64,000 nucleotides of DNA from Roseivivax jejudonensis. GTDB taxonomy: Bacteria; Pseudomonadota; Alphaproteobacteria; Rhodobacterales; Rhodobacteraceae. Each line of letters opens with the position of its first letter. Positions within the stretch are counted from its first letter, which is position 1. The notes below the pieces were generated by a model. The model was not told the origin of the DNA and did not search any database. It worked only from the letters and a program-made list of their open reading frames with translations. Location: contig NZ_FWFK01000004.1 in NCBI RefSeq assembly GCF_900172265.1, positions 372,001 through 436,000 on the forward strand. Reading direction: 5' to 3'. Below, in pieces: positions 31,535-40,751 of this stretch. Position numbers and translations under genes: made by a program.

Positions 31535-32308
31535 ATGGAAATGACCCTCGATCTCGTGACCCTCCCCGCCTTGTCGGATAACTACACGTTCCTGTTGCAT
31601 GATGACGACAGTGGCGCGACGGCGGTGATCGACGTTCCGGAGGCCGCGCCGATCGACGCGGCGCTGCGCGAGCGCGGCTGGACGCTGTCGGAGATCTGGC
31701 TGACCCACCACCACGCGGATCACATCCAGGGCGTCGAGGCGCTTCTGGCGAAGCATCCGGCAAAGGTCACCGGCGCGCGCGCCGACACCCATCGTCTGCC
31801 GCCGCTCGACCGCGCGGTATCCGATGGCGACAGCTTCACCTTCGGCGGCGAGGAGGTGCACGTGATGGACGTCTCCGGGCACACCGTGGGCCACATCGCC
31901 TTTCACCTTCCGGGCTCCACGATCGCGTTCACCGCCGACAGCCTGATGGCGCTCGGCTGCGGCCGGGTTTTCGAAGGCAGCATGGAGCAAATGTGGGACA
32001 GCCTGCAGAAATTCACCGTTCTCGATCCCGAGACGACGATCTGTTCGGGCCACGAATATACCCAGAAGAATGCCGAGTTCGCGCTCACTATTGAACCGGA
32101 CAGTTCAGCGCTTAAATCTCGTGCTGACGCCATCGCGGCGGCCCGGGCCCGGGGCGAGCCCACGGTGCCGTCGCGCCTCTCCGATGAACTCGCCACCAAT
32201 CCGTTTCTCCGTGCGGCCGACGAGCCCGTCCGCCGCAACCTGGATATGATGGATGCCCCCGCGGCCGAGGTCTTTGCCGAGATCCGGCGCCGCAAGGACG
32301 CCTTCTGA
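31535..32308 (+). CDS. gloB: Hydroxyacylglutathione hydrolase (glyoxalase II)
   Basis: A 257-residue metallo-beta-lactamase enzyme that hydrolyses S-lactoylglutathione, the second step of methylglyoxal detoxification. It has THHHADH, GHTVGHI, DSLMALGCGRVFEG and GHEYTQKN, and the C-terminal substrate-binding helical domain (VPSRLSDELATNPFLR) that separates it from the ETHE1 type at the start of this window. GGAG lies four bases before the ATG; the next ATG (31541) is an alternative. Confidence 0.95.
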   Translation: MEMTLDLVTLPALSDNYTFLLHDDDSGATAVIDVPEAAPIDAALRERGWTLSEIWLTHHHADHIQGVEALLAKHPAKVTGARADTHRLPPLDRAVSDGDSFTFGGEEVHVMDVSGHTVGHIAFHLPGSTIAFTADSLMALGCGRVFEGSMEQMWDSLQKFTVLDPETTICSGHEYTQKNAEFALTIEPDSSALKSRADAIAAARARGEPTVPSRLSDELATNPFLRAADEPVRRNLDMMDAPAAEVFAEIRRRKDAF

Positions 32309-32401
32309 CGTCACCCGGGCGGATGACGCACAGAGGTCACGCAGTCGCCTTGGTCACGCCGATTGTGAGGGCGACCGTCACAGAAAATACTTGAAGCAGT
32401 G

Positions 32402-32413
32402 GGTCGATCGACC
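32402..32413. promoter_or_regulatory. Palindrome in the clpA promoter region
   Basis: GGTCGATCGACC is a perfect 12-base palindrome 70 bases before the clpA start. It lies after a possible -35 (TTGAAG, 32391-32396) and before an AT-rich -10-like stretch (AACTTTAA), which is where a repressor would bind. The rest of the 174-base gap shows no gene. Confidence 0.35.
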
Positions 32414-32482
32414 GAACTTTAACTTCAAGAGGCAAAGTTGGAGGCTGCGGCCTCCGGCGCAGACAAGAGGAGCACATAACCC

Positions 32483-34810
32483 GTGCCTTCATTCTCGAAC
32501 ACTCTTGAGCAGGCCATCCACGCGGCGCTGGCGCTGGCGAATTCGCGCAGCCATGAGTTCGCGACGCTCGAGCATCTCCTTCTCGCGCTGGTCGACGAAC
32601 CGGATGCCGCCCGCGTGATGAAGGCGTGCGACGTCGATACAGAGGACCTTCGCACCAGCCTGGTCGAATTCATCGACGGTGACCTGTCCAACCTCGTCAC
32701 CGACATCGAAGGATCGGAGGCGGTGCCGACCGCGGCCTTCCAGCGTGTCATTCAGCGCGCCGCCATCCACGTGCAGTCGTCGGGCCGCACCGAGGTCACC
32801 GGCGCAAACGTGCTCGTCGCCATCTTCGCCGAGCGGGAATCGAACGCGGCCTACTTCCTGCAGGAGCAGGAAATGACGCGGTACGACGCGGTGAACTTCA
32901 TCGCACATGGCGTCGCCAAGAACCCCGCCTACGGCGAAAGCCGCCCGGTCCAGGGTGCCGCCGAGGAGGAAGAAGCCCAGCAGGCAGAAACCGCCGCCGC
33001 CGGCGACCAGAAGGAATCGGCTCTCGGCAAGTATTGCGTCGATCTCAACGCGAAGTCCCGCAAGGGGGACGTCGACCCGCTGATCGGGCGCGACGGCGAG
33101 GTCGAGCGCTGCATCCAGGTGCTGTGCCGCCGGCGCAAGAACAACCCGCTGCTCGTGGGCGATCCCGGCGTCGGCAAGACCGCAATCGCCGAAGGCCTCG
33201 CGCGCAAGATCGTCAACGGCGATACGCCGGAGGTTCTCGCCAACACGACCATCTACTCGCTCGACATGGGCGCGCTGCTCGCCGGGACCCGCTACCGCGG
33301 CGACTTCGAGGAGCGTCTGAAGGCCGTGGTCAACGAGCTCGAGGAGCATCCCGACGCGGTGCTGTTCATCGACGAGATCCACACCGTGATCGGCGCCGGC
33401 GCGACATCGGGCGGCGCGATGGACGCCTCCAACCTCCTGAAGCCTGCGCTTCAGGGCGGGCGGCTGCGCACCATGGGCTCCACCACCTACAAGGAGTTCC
33501 GCCAGCACTTCGAGAAGGACCGCGCGCTTAGCCGCCGGTTCCAGAAGATCGACGTCAACGAGCCGTCCGTCGAGGACAGCGTGAAGATCCTCAAGGGCCT
33601 GAAGCCCTATTTCGAGGAGCATCACGCGATCAAGTACACCAACGATGCGATCAAGACGGCGGTCGAGCTTTCGGCGCGCTACATCAACGACCGCAAGCTG
33701 CCCGACAAGGCGATCGATGTGATCGACGAAGCCGGTGCGGCCCAGCACCTCGTGGCCGAATCGAAGCGGCGCAAGTCCATCGGCGTGAAGGAAATCGAGG
33801 CCGTGGTGGCCAAGATCGCCCGCATCCCGCCGAAGAACGTGTCGAAAGACGACGCAGAAGTCCTGCGCGATCTCGAGGGCTCGCTGAAGCGCGTGGTCTT
33901 CGGCCAGGATCCGGCGATCGAGGCGCTGTCCTCGGCGATCAAGCTGGCACGGGCCGGCCTGCGCGAACCGGAAAAGCCGATCGGCAACTACCTGTTCGCG
34001 GGTCCGACCGGCGTCGGCAAGACCGAGGTCGCCAAGCAGCTGGCCGATACGCTCGGCGTGGAGATGCTGCGCTTCGACATGTCGGAATACATGGAGAAGC
34101 ACGCCGTCAGCCGTCTGATCGGCGCACCGCCGGGCTATGTCGGGTTCGACCAGGGCGGCCAGCTGACCGACGGCGTGGATCAGCACCCGCACTGCGTGCT
34201 GCTGCTCGACGAGATCGAGAAGGCGCACCCGGATGTCTACAACATCCTGCTGCAGGTGATGGACCACGGCTCGCTGACCGACCACAACGGCCGGACGGTC
34301 GATTTCCGCAACGTGATCCTCATCATGACCTCGAATGCCGGCGCGACAGAGCAGGCGAAGGCGGCGATCGGCTTTGGCCGGGACCGTCGCGAGGGCGAGG
34401 ACACCGCGGCGATCGAGCGGACCTTCACGCCGGAATTCCGCAACCGTCTCGACGCGGTGATCTCGTTCAAGCCGCTGCCGCGCGAGGTGATCCTGCAGGT
34501 CGTCGAAAAGTTCGTGCTGCAACTCGAGGCCCAGCTTCTGGACCGTGGCGTCACGATCGAGCTGACCCGTCCCGCCGCCGACTGGCTGGCCGAGAAGGGC
34601 TACGACGACAAGATGGGGGCTCGCCCGCTGGGCCGCGTCATCCAGGAGCACATCAAGAAGCCGCTCGCCGAAGAGCTGCTCTTCGGCAAGCTCCAGAAGG
34701 GCGGCGTCGTCCGCGTGTCGGTCAAGGACGACACGCTGCAGCTGGATCTCGACGGTCCCGAGAAGCGGCGCCTGTCGTCGAAGCGTCCGCCGCTGCTGAC
34801 CGCAGAGTGA
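32483..34810 (+). CDS. clpA: ATP-dependent Clp protease ATP-binding subunit ClpA
   Basis: A 775-residue AAA+ unfoldase that feeds proteins to ClpP. Clp N-terminal repeats (1-145, FATLEHLLLALVDEP), first AAA module with GDPGVGKT and VLFIDEIH, second module with GPTGVGKT, LIGAPPGYVGFDQGG and VLLLDEIEKAH, and the IGF loop (AAIGFGRD) that docks on ClpP. No coiled-coil middle domain, so it is ClpA and not ClpB. The start is GTG with GAGGAG ten bases upstream. clpS, usually just before clpA, is absent here. The stop overlaps the start of a secreted M23 peptidase. Confidence 0.96.
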   Translation: MPSFSNTLEQAIHAALALANSRSHEFATLEHLLLALVDEPDAARVMKACDVDTEDLRTSLVEFIDGDLSNLVTDIEGSEAVPTAAFQRVIQRAAIHVQSSGRTEVTGANVLVAIFAERESNAAYFLQEQEMTRYDAVNFIAHGVAKNPAYGESRPVQGAAEEEEAQQAETAAAGDQKESALGKYCVDLNAKSRKGDVDPLIGRDGEVERCIQVLCRRRKNNPLLVGDPGVGKTAIAEGLARKIVNGDTPEVLANTTIYSLDMGALLAGTRYRGDFEERLKAVVNELEEHPDAVLFIDEIHTVIGAGATSGGAMDASNLLKPALQGGRLRTMGSTTYKEFRQHFEKDRALSRRFQKIDVNEPSVEDSVKILKGLKPYFEEHHAIKYTNDAIKTAVELSARYINDRKLPDKAIDVIDEAGAAQHLVAESKRRKSIGVKEIEAVVAKIARIPPKNVSKDDAEVLRDLEGSLKRVVFGQDPAIEALSSAIKLARAGLREPEKPIGNYLFAGPTGVGKTEVAKQLADTLGVEMLRFDMSEYMEKHAVSRLIGAPPGYVGFDQGGQLTDGVDQHPHCVLLLDEIEKAHPDVYNILLQVMDHGSLTDHNGRTVDFRNVILIMTSNAGATEQAKAAIGFGRDRREGEDTAAIERTFTPEFRNRLDAVISFKPLPREVILQVVEKFVLQLEAQLLDRGVTIELTRPAADWLAEKGYDDKMGARPLGRVIQEHIKKPLAEELLFGKLQKGGVVRVSVKDDTLQLDLDGPEKRRLSSKRPPLLTAE

Positions 34811-35772
34811 TGCTGCGCGCCAGTGCAGCGATCCTGATCGCCTCCGCCGCGCCTGCCGCGGCGGAGGCTTTTCTGTCCGTGCCGCTCGACTGCACGCTCG
34901 GGCAGGACTGCTTCATCGAGGATTATCACGACGTCCAGCCCGGCCCCGGGCAGCAGGACTATACCTGCGGGATCAAGTCGCGCGACGCGCACTACGGCAC
35001 GGACTTCGCGCTTCTGTCCTTCAACGCGATGGAGCGTGGCGTCGACGTGCTCGCGGCGGCCGACGGCGTGGTCGAGGCGACCCGAGACGACGAGGACGAC
35101 ATCCCCTTCACGCCCGAACGCCGCGCCGCGATCGAAGGACGCGAGTGCGGCAACGCCGTGCGCATCGGCCACGACAACGGGTACCAGTCGCTCTACTGCC
35201 ACATGAAGAAGGGCTCCATCGCCGTGTCGAGCGGCGACCGGGTTTCGGCCGGCGACACGCTGGGCCAGGTCGGGCTGTCGGGCGAAACCAATTATCCTCA
35301 CGTGCATTTCGCGCTCTTGCGCGGCTCCGAGCGGGTCGATCCCTTCGCGCCGGACAGCACCGCGACCTGCGGCGCCGGCGGCGACACGCTCTGGCTGGAT
35401 CCTCCCGCGTATATCCGCTCGGGGCTCTTCACCGCCGGTTTCTCGATCGAAGTGCCGACCTTCGAGGACGTGCAGTCGGGCGCCGCGCGGCACAAGCGCT
35501 CTGCGCCGAACGAGCCGCTCGTGCTCTACGGCCACGCCTTCTATCCAGAGGCCGGCGATGTCCTGAACCTGTCTGCTAAGGGGCCGGAGGGCGAGATCTT
35601 TGCCGAGGACGTGATGATCGAAGAAAGTCGCGCGCAGCTCTTTCGCGCCGTCGGCCGCCGCGCCCCCGACACGGGCTGGCCCGAGGGCACTTATCACGGC
35701 AGCGTCCGGCACACCCGCGGGGATACCGTGATCGCCATCCGCCACGCCGAGATCGACGTCACCTCCGACTGA
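34810..35772 (+). CDS. Secreted M23 (LytM-type) peptidase
   Basis: A 320-residue exported protein (signal peptide to about residue 19). The zinc ligands are visible: HYGTDF (H-x3-D), RIGHDNGYQSLYCHM, and HVHFALL (H-x-H). These enzymes cut peptidoglycan cross-bridges. The C-terminal third (about 225-320) is a beta-rich domain of unknown type (EPLVLYGHAFYPEAGD). It has no SD sequence of its own and starts in TGATG with clpA, so its translation depends on clpA, an unusual partner for a cell-wall hydrolase. Confidence 0.85.
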   Translation: MLRASAAILIASAAPAAAEAFLSVPLDCTLGQDCFIEDYHDVQPGPGQQDYTCGIKSRDAHYGTDFALLSFNAMERGVDVLAAADGVVEATRDDEDDIPFTPERRAAIEGRECGNAVRIGHDNGYQSLYCHMKKGSIAVSSGDRVSAGDTLGQVGLSGETNYPHVHFALLRGSERVDPFAPDSTATCGAGGDTLWLDPPAYIRSGLFTAGFSIEVPTFEDVQSGAARHKRSAPNEPLVLYGHAFYPEAGDVLNLSAKGPEGEIFAEDVMIEESRAQLFRAVGRRAPDTGWPEGTYHGSVRHTRGDTVIAIRHAEIDVTSD

Positions 35773-35776
35773 GACA

Positions 35777-35796
35777 CGCGCCCGCAAGAGGGTGCG
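35777..35796. terminator. Possible stem-loop between convergent genes
   Basis: CGCGCCC and GGGTGCG pair over seven bases (one G-U) around GCAAGA, in the 33-base gap between the M23 peptidase and the MotB-like gene. There is no T tract; weak candidate only. Confidence 0.25.
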
Positions 35797-35805
35797 CGTG
35801 CGTCC

Positions 35806-37794
35806 TCAGCCCTCCGTCAGCTTAAGCTCGATGCGCCGGTTCTGAGCCCGCGCCTCCGCGGTGTCAGCGGGATTGATCGGCTGGTACTGTCCGAACCCGT
35901 TGGCAGCCAGCCGCTGCGGCGACAGGCCGTGTTCGTCGATGAGGTAGCGCACCACTGACAGCGCCCGCGCCTGGCTCAGATCCCAGTTGTCCTCGAACCG
36001 TGCGTTTGCGCGCACCGGCGTGTCGTCGGTATGCCCGTCGACGCGGATCACCCAGTCGAGCTCGTCGGGGATGTCCGCGGCCACGCGCTGCAGAATGTCG
36101 GCCACGCGCGCGATCTCCTGCCGCCCCTGCGGCGACAGCGTGTCCGCGCCCTGCGCGAACAACACCTCGGAGGAAAAGACGAACCGGTCGCCTTCGATCC
36201 GGACACCCTCGGTGTCGCCCAGAACCTCGCGCAGCCGCCCGAAGAACTCCGATCGGTAGCGCTCCAGGTCCTGCGCCTCCGCCTCAAGCCGCTGGCGCTC
36301 CGCCTCTTCCAGCGCGCGCCGGCGGCGCTCCTCGGCGGCGACCTGGGCCAGCGCCTGGTTCAGGTCCTGGCCAAGGGTCTGCAGCTCCACCTGCGCCGCC
36401 GCGTCGCGCGCCTTGTAATCGTCGAGCAGCGCCTGCAGCTGCGACAGCTGCGTGCGCAACGTCGCGACCTGCTGGTTCAAAAGCTCGGTCTGGCGCACCG
36501 CCTCGTCGGCCCGGTCGCTCTCGGTCGCCAGCTCGGCGCGCGCCGTTTCGAGAAGCGCCGCGCGTGTGTCGGCCTGCGTCTGCGCATCCTCGGCAGCGCC
36601 CTCGGCCTCCTGCCGCGCCGCCAGCGCCGCGACCAGCCGGTCGCGCACCTCGGTCTCCGACAGCTCGGCCGCCTCTTGCGCCGCGACCGCGGCGGCCAGC
36701 AGTTCCGACAGCTCCGCCGAACGCGCCTCGGCGACGTCGAGCTCCGCCCGCAGCGTCTCGGCCGTTTGCGCCCGCTCCTCGGCTGCGGCGCCCTGCGCTG
36801 CCAACTCCGCCTCAAGTGCCGCGGTTTCGTCCTCGAGGGCGGCGATGCGCGCCGTTGCCGACTGCGCCGCATCCGCCTCGGCCAGCGCCTGCGCGAGGCG
36901 CGCGTTCAGGTCGTCCTCCGCCGCCCGCGCCGCGGCCAGCAATGTCAGCGTCTCCTCCGCCTCCGCGCGCTCGGCTTCGAGCGCCAGCGTCATCGCCGTC
37001 AGTTCGGCGTTGGCGGCCTCGAGCCGGGCGCGCAGCGCCCGCGCGGCCTCCGCCTCGGCCAGCCGGGCCTGCTCTTCTTCGGTCAGCTGCGCCTCCAGCC
37101 CCTCGACCTCGCCCGAAAGCGCGGCGATCCGGCCGCTCGCCGCGTCGCCCTCGGCACGCAGATCGGCCACCAGCGCCTCGAGCGCCTCGCGCTGCGCCGC
37201 GGCCAGCCGCGCGGCCTCGGCCTCGCGGTCGGTCTCGGACCGCGCCTTCGCCAGCGCCAATTCCAGCGCGTCGCGCTCCTCGGCCAGCGCGTCGCGCGCC
37301 GCGGTCAGGTCCGCCTCGGACGCACTCAGAGCCGCGACCTCGGCCTCGGCCTCCTCCTGCCGTGCCAGAAGCGCCGCGACCCGGTCCTCGAAATCGGCGA
37401 TTTCGGCCTCGGCCGCGGCAAGATCCGCCGCCTGCGCATCGCGCGTCTCGGACAATTGGCGAATGATGGCATCCTGCTCGGCCAGCCGCGTCTCGGTGTC
37501 GTCGAGCGTCGCCGTCAGCTCGCCCAGCTGTCCCTCGAGCGCCGCGTTCTCGCGCTCGGCCACCCCGAGCGCCGAGGCGAGCGAGGAGACCTCGGCGGCC
37601 AGCTGCGACAGCCGGCTTTCCTGGCTTTCGATCTGGGTCTCCTGCCCGGTGATCGTCTCGCGCAGGACGAACTGGATCACCATGAAGATCGTCAGCACGA
37701 ACATGAGCACGAGCAGAAGGCCGGTCATCGCGTCGACGAAGCCCGGCCAGATCGCGGTCTGGACGCGTTGCCCGGATCGGCGCGCCAGCGCCAT
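35806..37794 (-). CDS. MotB/OmpA-like stator protein with very long coiled coil
   Basis: A 662-residue protein. Residues 1-19 are cytoplasmic; one membrane helix (about 20-44, FVDAMTGLLLVLMFVLTIF) carries an aspartate (D21) where MotB, ExbD and ZorB have the proton-binding Asp. Residues about 45-511 are nearly pure Ala/Glu/Arg coiled coil without proline. The end (512-662) is an OmpA/MotB peptidoglycan-binding domain (VDGHTDDTPV, NWDLSQARA, NRRIEL). With its MotA/TolQ-like partner (3 bases before it) it should form a proton-driven unit in the inner membrane. The coil is far longer than in MotB. Function is unknown; no flagellar genes are near. Confidence 0.85.
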   Translation of the reverse strand: MALARRSGQRVQTAIWPGFVDAMTGLLLVLMFVLTIFMVIQFVLRETITGQETQIESQESRLSQLAAEVSSLASALGVAERENAALEGQLGELTATLDDTETRLAEQDAIIRQLSETRDAQAADLAAAEAEIADFEDRVAALLARQEEAEAEVAALSASEADLTAARDALAEERDALELALAKARSETDREAEAARLAAAQREALEALVADLRAEGDAASGRIAALSGEVEGLEAQLTEEEQARLAEAEAARALRARLEAANAELTAMTLALEAERAEAEETLTLLAAARAAEDDLNARLAQALAEADAAQSATARIAALEDETAALEAELAAQGAAAEERAQTAETLRAELDVAEARSAELSELLAAAVAAQEAAELSETEVRDRLVAALAARQEAEGAAEDAQTQADTRAALLETARAELATESDRADEAVRQTELLNQQVATLRTQLSQLQALLDDYKARDAAAQVELQTLGQDLNQALAQVAAEERRRRALEEAERQRLEAEAQDLERYRSEFFGRLREVLGDTEGVRIEGDRFVFSSEVLFAQGADTLSPQGRQEIARVADILQRVAADIPDELDWVIRVDGHTDDTPVRANARFEDNWDLSQARALSVVRYLIDEHGLSPQRLAANGFGQYQPINPADTAEARAQNRRIELKLTEG

Positions 37795-37797
37795 GGC

Positions 37798-39072
37798 TCA
37801 GCCCTCCCGGCTCTGTTTGGTCTGGAACCGCTGCGGCCGCACGGTCGAGGAGGGCCCCTGCCCCGTGCCGCCTGCGGCCGCGCCCGATCCGCCACTCGCC
37901 GGCGCCGTCTGACCGCGTGGCGCGGTCTGCCGGCTGATCTGGCCCAGCGTCCGCGTGAGCGCCGCCAGATCGGTACGCAGCTCCGCCATGCTTTCCTGCC
38001 GGCCGGCCGAGATCTCCTCGAGCAGGCGCAGCATCTGCACGTCGATCGACCGCAGCCGCATCCGGCTTTCGGCGTCGAGCGCGCCCTCGGTCTCGCGCGA
38101 GCCCAGCGCCTCGACAAGACGCTCCTGCCCGTCCGCGATGCGGTTGAGCGCGGTGGCCGACGGCGCCGTCGCCTCCATCCGCTCGGTCATGCGTTCGAGC
38201 GAATCCGCCAGTTGGCCCAGCCGCGCCTCGACCTCGCTGCGCGCATCCTCGGACCGGGCATAGAGCGACTGCATCGCCTCCATCTGGTCGGCCACCTGTT
38301 CCAGAGCGAGCGCCGCGCCGGACATCTCGTCGCCGCCGTCGGACGCCGACACGCCGATCCGCGTGATCGACGACAGCCATTCCTCCAGCTCACGGTAGAA
38401 CCGGTTCTGCCCGTGTCCCGCGAACAGCTCCAGCAGCCCGACGATCAGCGACCCGGCCAGACCCAGAAGCGAAGAGGCAAAGGCCACGCCCATGCCGCCC
38501 AGCTGCCCCTCGAGACCGTTCATCAGGCGGGCGAAGACCTCGGTCCCGCTCTCGCCATCCTCCGGCACCAGGCTGCGGATCGTGTCGACCAGCGCCGGCA
38601 CCGTCGTCGCCAGCCCGTAGAACGTGCCGAGCAGGCCGAGAAAGATCAGCAGCGACACGATGTAGCGGGTGATCTCGCGCGCCTCGTCGATCCGCTGCGC
38701 CACCGAGTCGAGGATCGAGCGCGTCGAGGTCGTGGTGATCTGCATCCGCCGCCCGCGCGAACGCAGGAGCGTCGCCAAAGGCGCCAGGAGGCGCGGGGCG
38801 CGCCGTTCGCGGTCGTCGCGCCCGCCGGTTACGAAGCCCTCGATCCAGCGCACCGACGTGATGATCTGCGCGACCTGCCAGAAACAGGCGAGCACGCCCA
38901 CCACGAAGACCGCGAGGATGAACCCGTTGAGATACGGGTTCGCCTCGAACACCGGCAGCACCCGCGGCAGCGCCATGATGGCGCCCGCCACGCTCAGCAC
39001 GAGCACCGCCACCATCGCGAGGGTCTGGCGGATCGGCTGGGAGAACTGGGGATCGACGTCCGGCTGCGCCAT
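37798..39072 (-). CDS. MotA/TolQ/ExbB-family proton channel protein
   Basis: A 424-residue membrane protein. Two N-terminal helices (about 17-35 and 49-70), a cytoplasmic loop, then the conserved pair of channel helices YIVSLLIFLGLLGTFYGL and GMGVAFASSLLGLAGSLIVGLL, as in MotA/TolQ. The C-terminal 190 residues are cytoplasmic: helical (SEDARSEVEARLGQLADSLERM) then a Gly/Ser/Gln-rich disordered tail. It is upstream of the MotB-like gene in one operon, so the two form a stator. It is not typical MotA (different loop) and not TolQ (much longer tail). Confidence 0.85.
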   Translation of the reverse strand: MAQPDVDPQFSQPIRQTLAMVAVLVLSVAGAIMALPRVLPVFEANPYLNGFILAVFVVGVLACFWQVAQIITSVRWIEGFVTGGRDDRERRAPRLLAPLATLLRSRGRRMQITTTSTRSILDSVAQRIDEAREITRYIVSLLIFLGLLGTFYGLATTVPALVDTIRSLVPEDGESGTEVFARLMNGLEGQLGGMGVAFASSLLGLAGSLIVGLLELFAGHGQNRFYRELEEWLSSITRIGVSASDGGDEMSGAALALEQVADQMEAMQSLYARSEDARSEVEARLGQLADSLERMTERMEATAPSATALNRIADGQERLVEALGSRETEGALDAESRMRLRSIDVQMLRLLEEISAGRQESMAELRTDLAALTRTLGQISRQTAPRGQTAPASGGSGAAAGGTGQGPSSTVRPQRFQTKQSREG

Positions 39073-39158
39073 CGGCGGACCGCCTCTCGGAAACGCTAGG
39101 GGTTTGAATGCAAAATCACGTTCGGACCCTATGCGGGTTCACGGGGCAAGCCAAGCGG

Positions 39159-39692
39159 TCACGCTGCAAGTGCACGGACACGTTCGCTTAACCATTGCAG
39201 TTCTGCATCCGGGATGCCCAGTTCGGCCAGATGACTGGCGGTATTCCAGAGATACTCGGTATTGGGTCCGCGTCCGCCCACCGCGCGGGCGATGATCTGC
39301 GCCTGCTCCTCCAGCGTCAGATGCGCCGCGTACTGCACGTGATCCGGGTCGATCACGTAGGCCAGCGCCGTCAGCGCGCCGTCGGGGGTTTCGAGTTCGA
39401 CCAGCCGTTCGAGGTAGGCCGAGGAAACGAGTTCGCGCTCGCGCAGGTAGGCCAGCACCGCCTCGGTCTCGTCGTCCTGCGCGGCCAGCGCGAGCCCGTC
39501 GCAGGACGCCCCCGGCTGCGCGTCGAGAGCGAGAACGAGGCCCGGATCCTCGGCGGTGCCGCGATGATGGACGGAGCGCATGCAGAAGCTGCGGTGGTAG
39601 CCGGTCAGCCGGGCCCGGCGGGTCTGAGCGACCTCGAACCCCGGGTTCCAGAGCAGCGATCCGTATCCGAACACCCAGAGGGTCATGGCCAT
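39159..39692 (-). CDS. Gamma-glutamylcyclotransferase, ChaC type
   Basis: A 177-residue enzyme of the ChaC family, which releases 5-oxoproline and Cys-Gly from glutathione. The substrate loop VFGYGSLLWNPGF is at residues 7-19, and the catalytic-glutamate helix follows RERELVSSAYLER. The end WNTASHLAELGIPDAEL is typical. The 5-oxoproline made would be recycled by the PxpABC enzyme also in this window. ATG 39692 and 39686 are both possible; the second has better SD spacing. Confidence 0.88.
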   Translation of the reverse strand: MAMTLWVFGYGSLLWNPGFEVAQTRRARLTGYHRSFCMRSVHHRGTAEDPGLVLALDAQPGASCDGLALAAQDDETEAVLAYLRERELVSSAYLERLVELETPDGALTALAYVIDPDHVQYAAHLTLEEQAQIIARAVGGRGPNTEYLWNTASHLAELGIPDAELQWLSERVRALAA

Positions 39693-39751
39693 GGTCCTCG
39701 TCTGACCGCGCCTGTAAACACGATCGACGAGCGGGCCGAAAGGGGCAGGAG

Positions 39752-40687
39752 ATGAAGAGACTGGCGATCCTCGTGGCGGCTGCAGCGGTGCTGTGGTCAG
39801 GCTACTGGTGGGTTGAGGCGCGGGCCTTCCGGTCGCTGACCGCCGGCGCCTTCGCCGATCTGCAGGCCGACGGGTGGGAGGCGCGCTATTCCGACCTGTC
39901 GGTGTCGGGCTTTCCGAATCGCGTCGACGCGACGGTCGAGGATCTCGTCCTGGCCGATCCGCCCGGCGATACCGCGTGGGAAGCTCCGTTCGTGCAGGTC
40001 TTCCGCCTCGTCTACGATCATTCGCATTTCATCTTCGCCTTCCCCGAACGCCAGCACGTGACGCTTGACGGCACGCGCTCCGATGTGACGAGCGAAGGGC
40101 TCCGCGCGAGCCTCGTGCTCGGGCCCGGGCAGAGCCTCGGCCGGCTTCATGCCGAGGCGGTGCGGCTGACCGCGGTGTCCGACGACGGGCGGCTCGACCT
40201 GTCGGACCTGCGCGCCAACCTCGACGCGGTGGAGCCCGGATCGCGGGACTATCGCCTGTCGGTCGCAGCGAAGGACGGCCGCGAGGCCGACCGCGACCTG
40301 AGCCTGCGCGCGACGCTCACCTTCGATGCCCCGCCGGGGCTGTCGGACGCCGCCGCGCGGATCGAGACGATCGACATCGCACGCGCCGAATACACCCTGC
40401 CCGATGCGCGCGTGCGCCTGTCGGGCACGCTCGACGTGGACGACCGCGGGCGGCTTTCGGGCGATGTGTCGATCCTCGCCGAGGATTGGCAGGCCCTGCT
40501 CGACGATGCGGTGGACGAAGGCCGCGTCCCCGAAAGCTGGGCCGAGACGGCCGAGGACGCGCTCGGCCTCGTGGCGCGCATCCGCGGCTCCGAGGCGACG
40601 CTCGACGTCGGGCTGCGGCTCGAACGGGGCGAGGTGTATCTCGGACCCGTGCGGATCGGCGAAGCCCCCCGCTTGCCGGCGGAATGA
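39752..40687 (+). CDS. DUF2125 domain protein
   Basis: A 311-residue exported or membrane-anchored protein (N-terminal helix about 4-22, LAILVAAAAVLWSGYWW). The rest is beta-rich, with FADLQADGWEARYSDLSVSGFPNR and VYDHSHFIFAFP near the start, the conserved opening of the DUF2125 family found in Rhodobacterales and Rhizobiales. A central repeat-like beta region resembles AsmA-type lipid-transfer proteins, but that is speculation. Function unknown. It diverges from the ChaC gene. Confidence 0.85.
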   Translation: MKRLAILVAAAAVLWSGYWWVEARAFRSLTAGAFADLQADGWEARYSDLSVSGFPNRVDATVEDLVLADPPGDTAWEAPFVQVFRLVYDHSHFIFAFPERQHVTLDGTRSDVTSEGLRASLVLGPGQSLGRLHAEAVRLTAVSDDGRLDLSDLRANLDAVEPGSRDYRLSVAAKDGREADRDLSLRATLTFDAPPGLSDAAARIETIDIARAEYTLPDARVRLSGTLDVDDRGRLSGDVSILAEDWQALLDDAVDEGRVPESWAETAEDALGLVARIRGSEATLDVGLRLERGEVYLGPVRIGEAPRLPAE

Positions 40688-40751
40688 CGATCCCGGGTTG
40701 CGCGTGGCCGGCCGGCCGGAGGACACTCGCCCGCGCACCCGGAAGGATCCC

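Noticed and set aside
35806-39072. Zorya anti-phage system (ZorA/ZorB)
   Set aside because: The channel plus MotB-like pair recalls ZorAB, but there is no ZorC, ZorD or ZorE nearby, and here the long coil is in the MotB-like protein rather than in the MotA-like tail.
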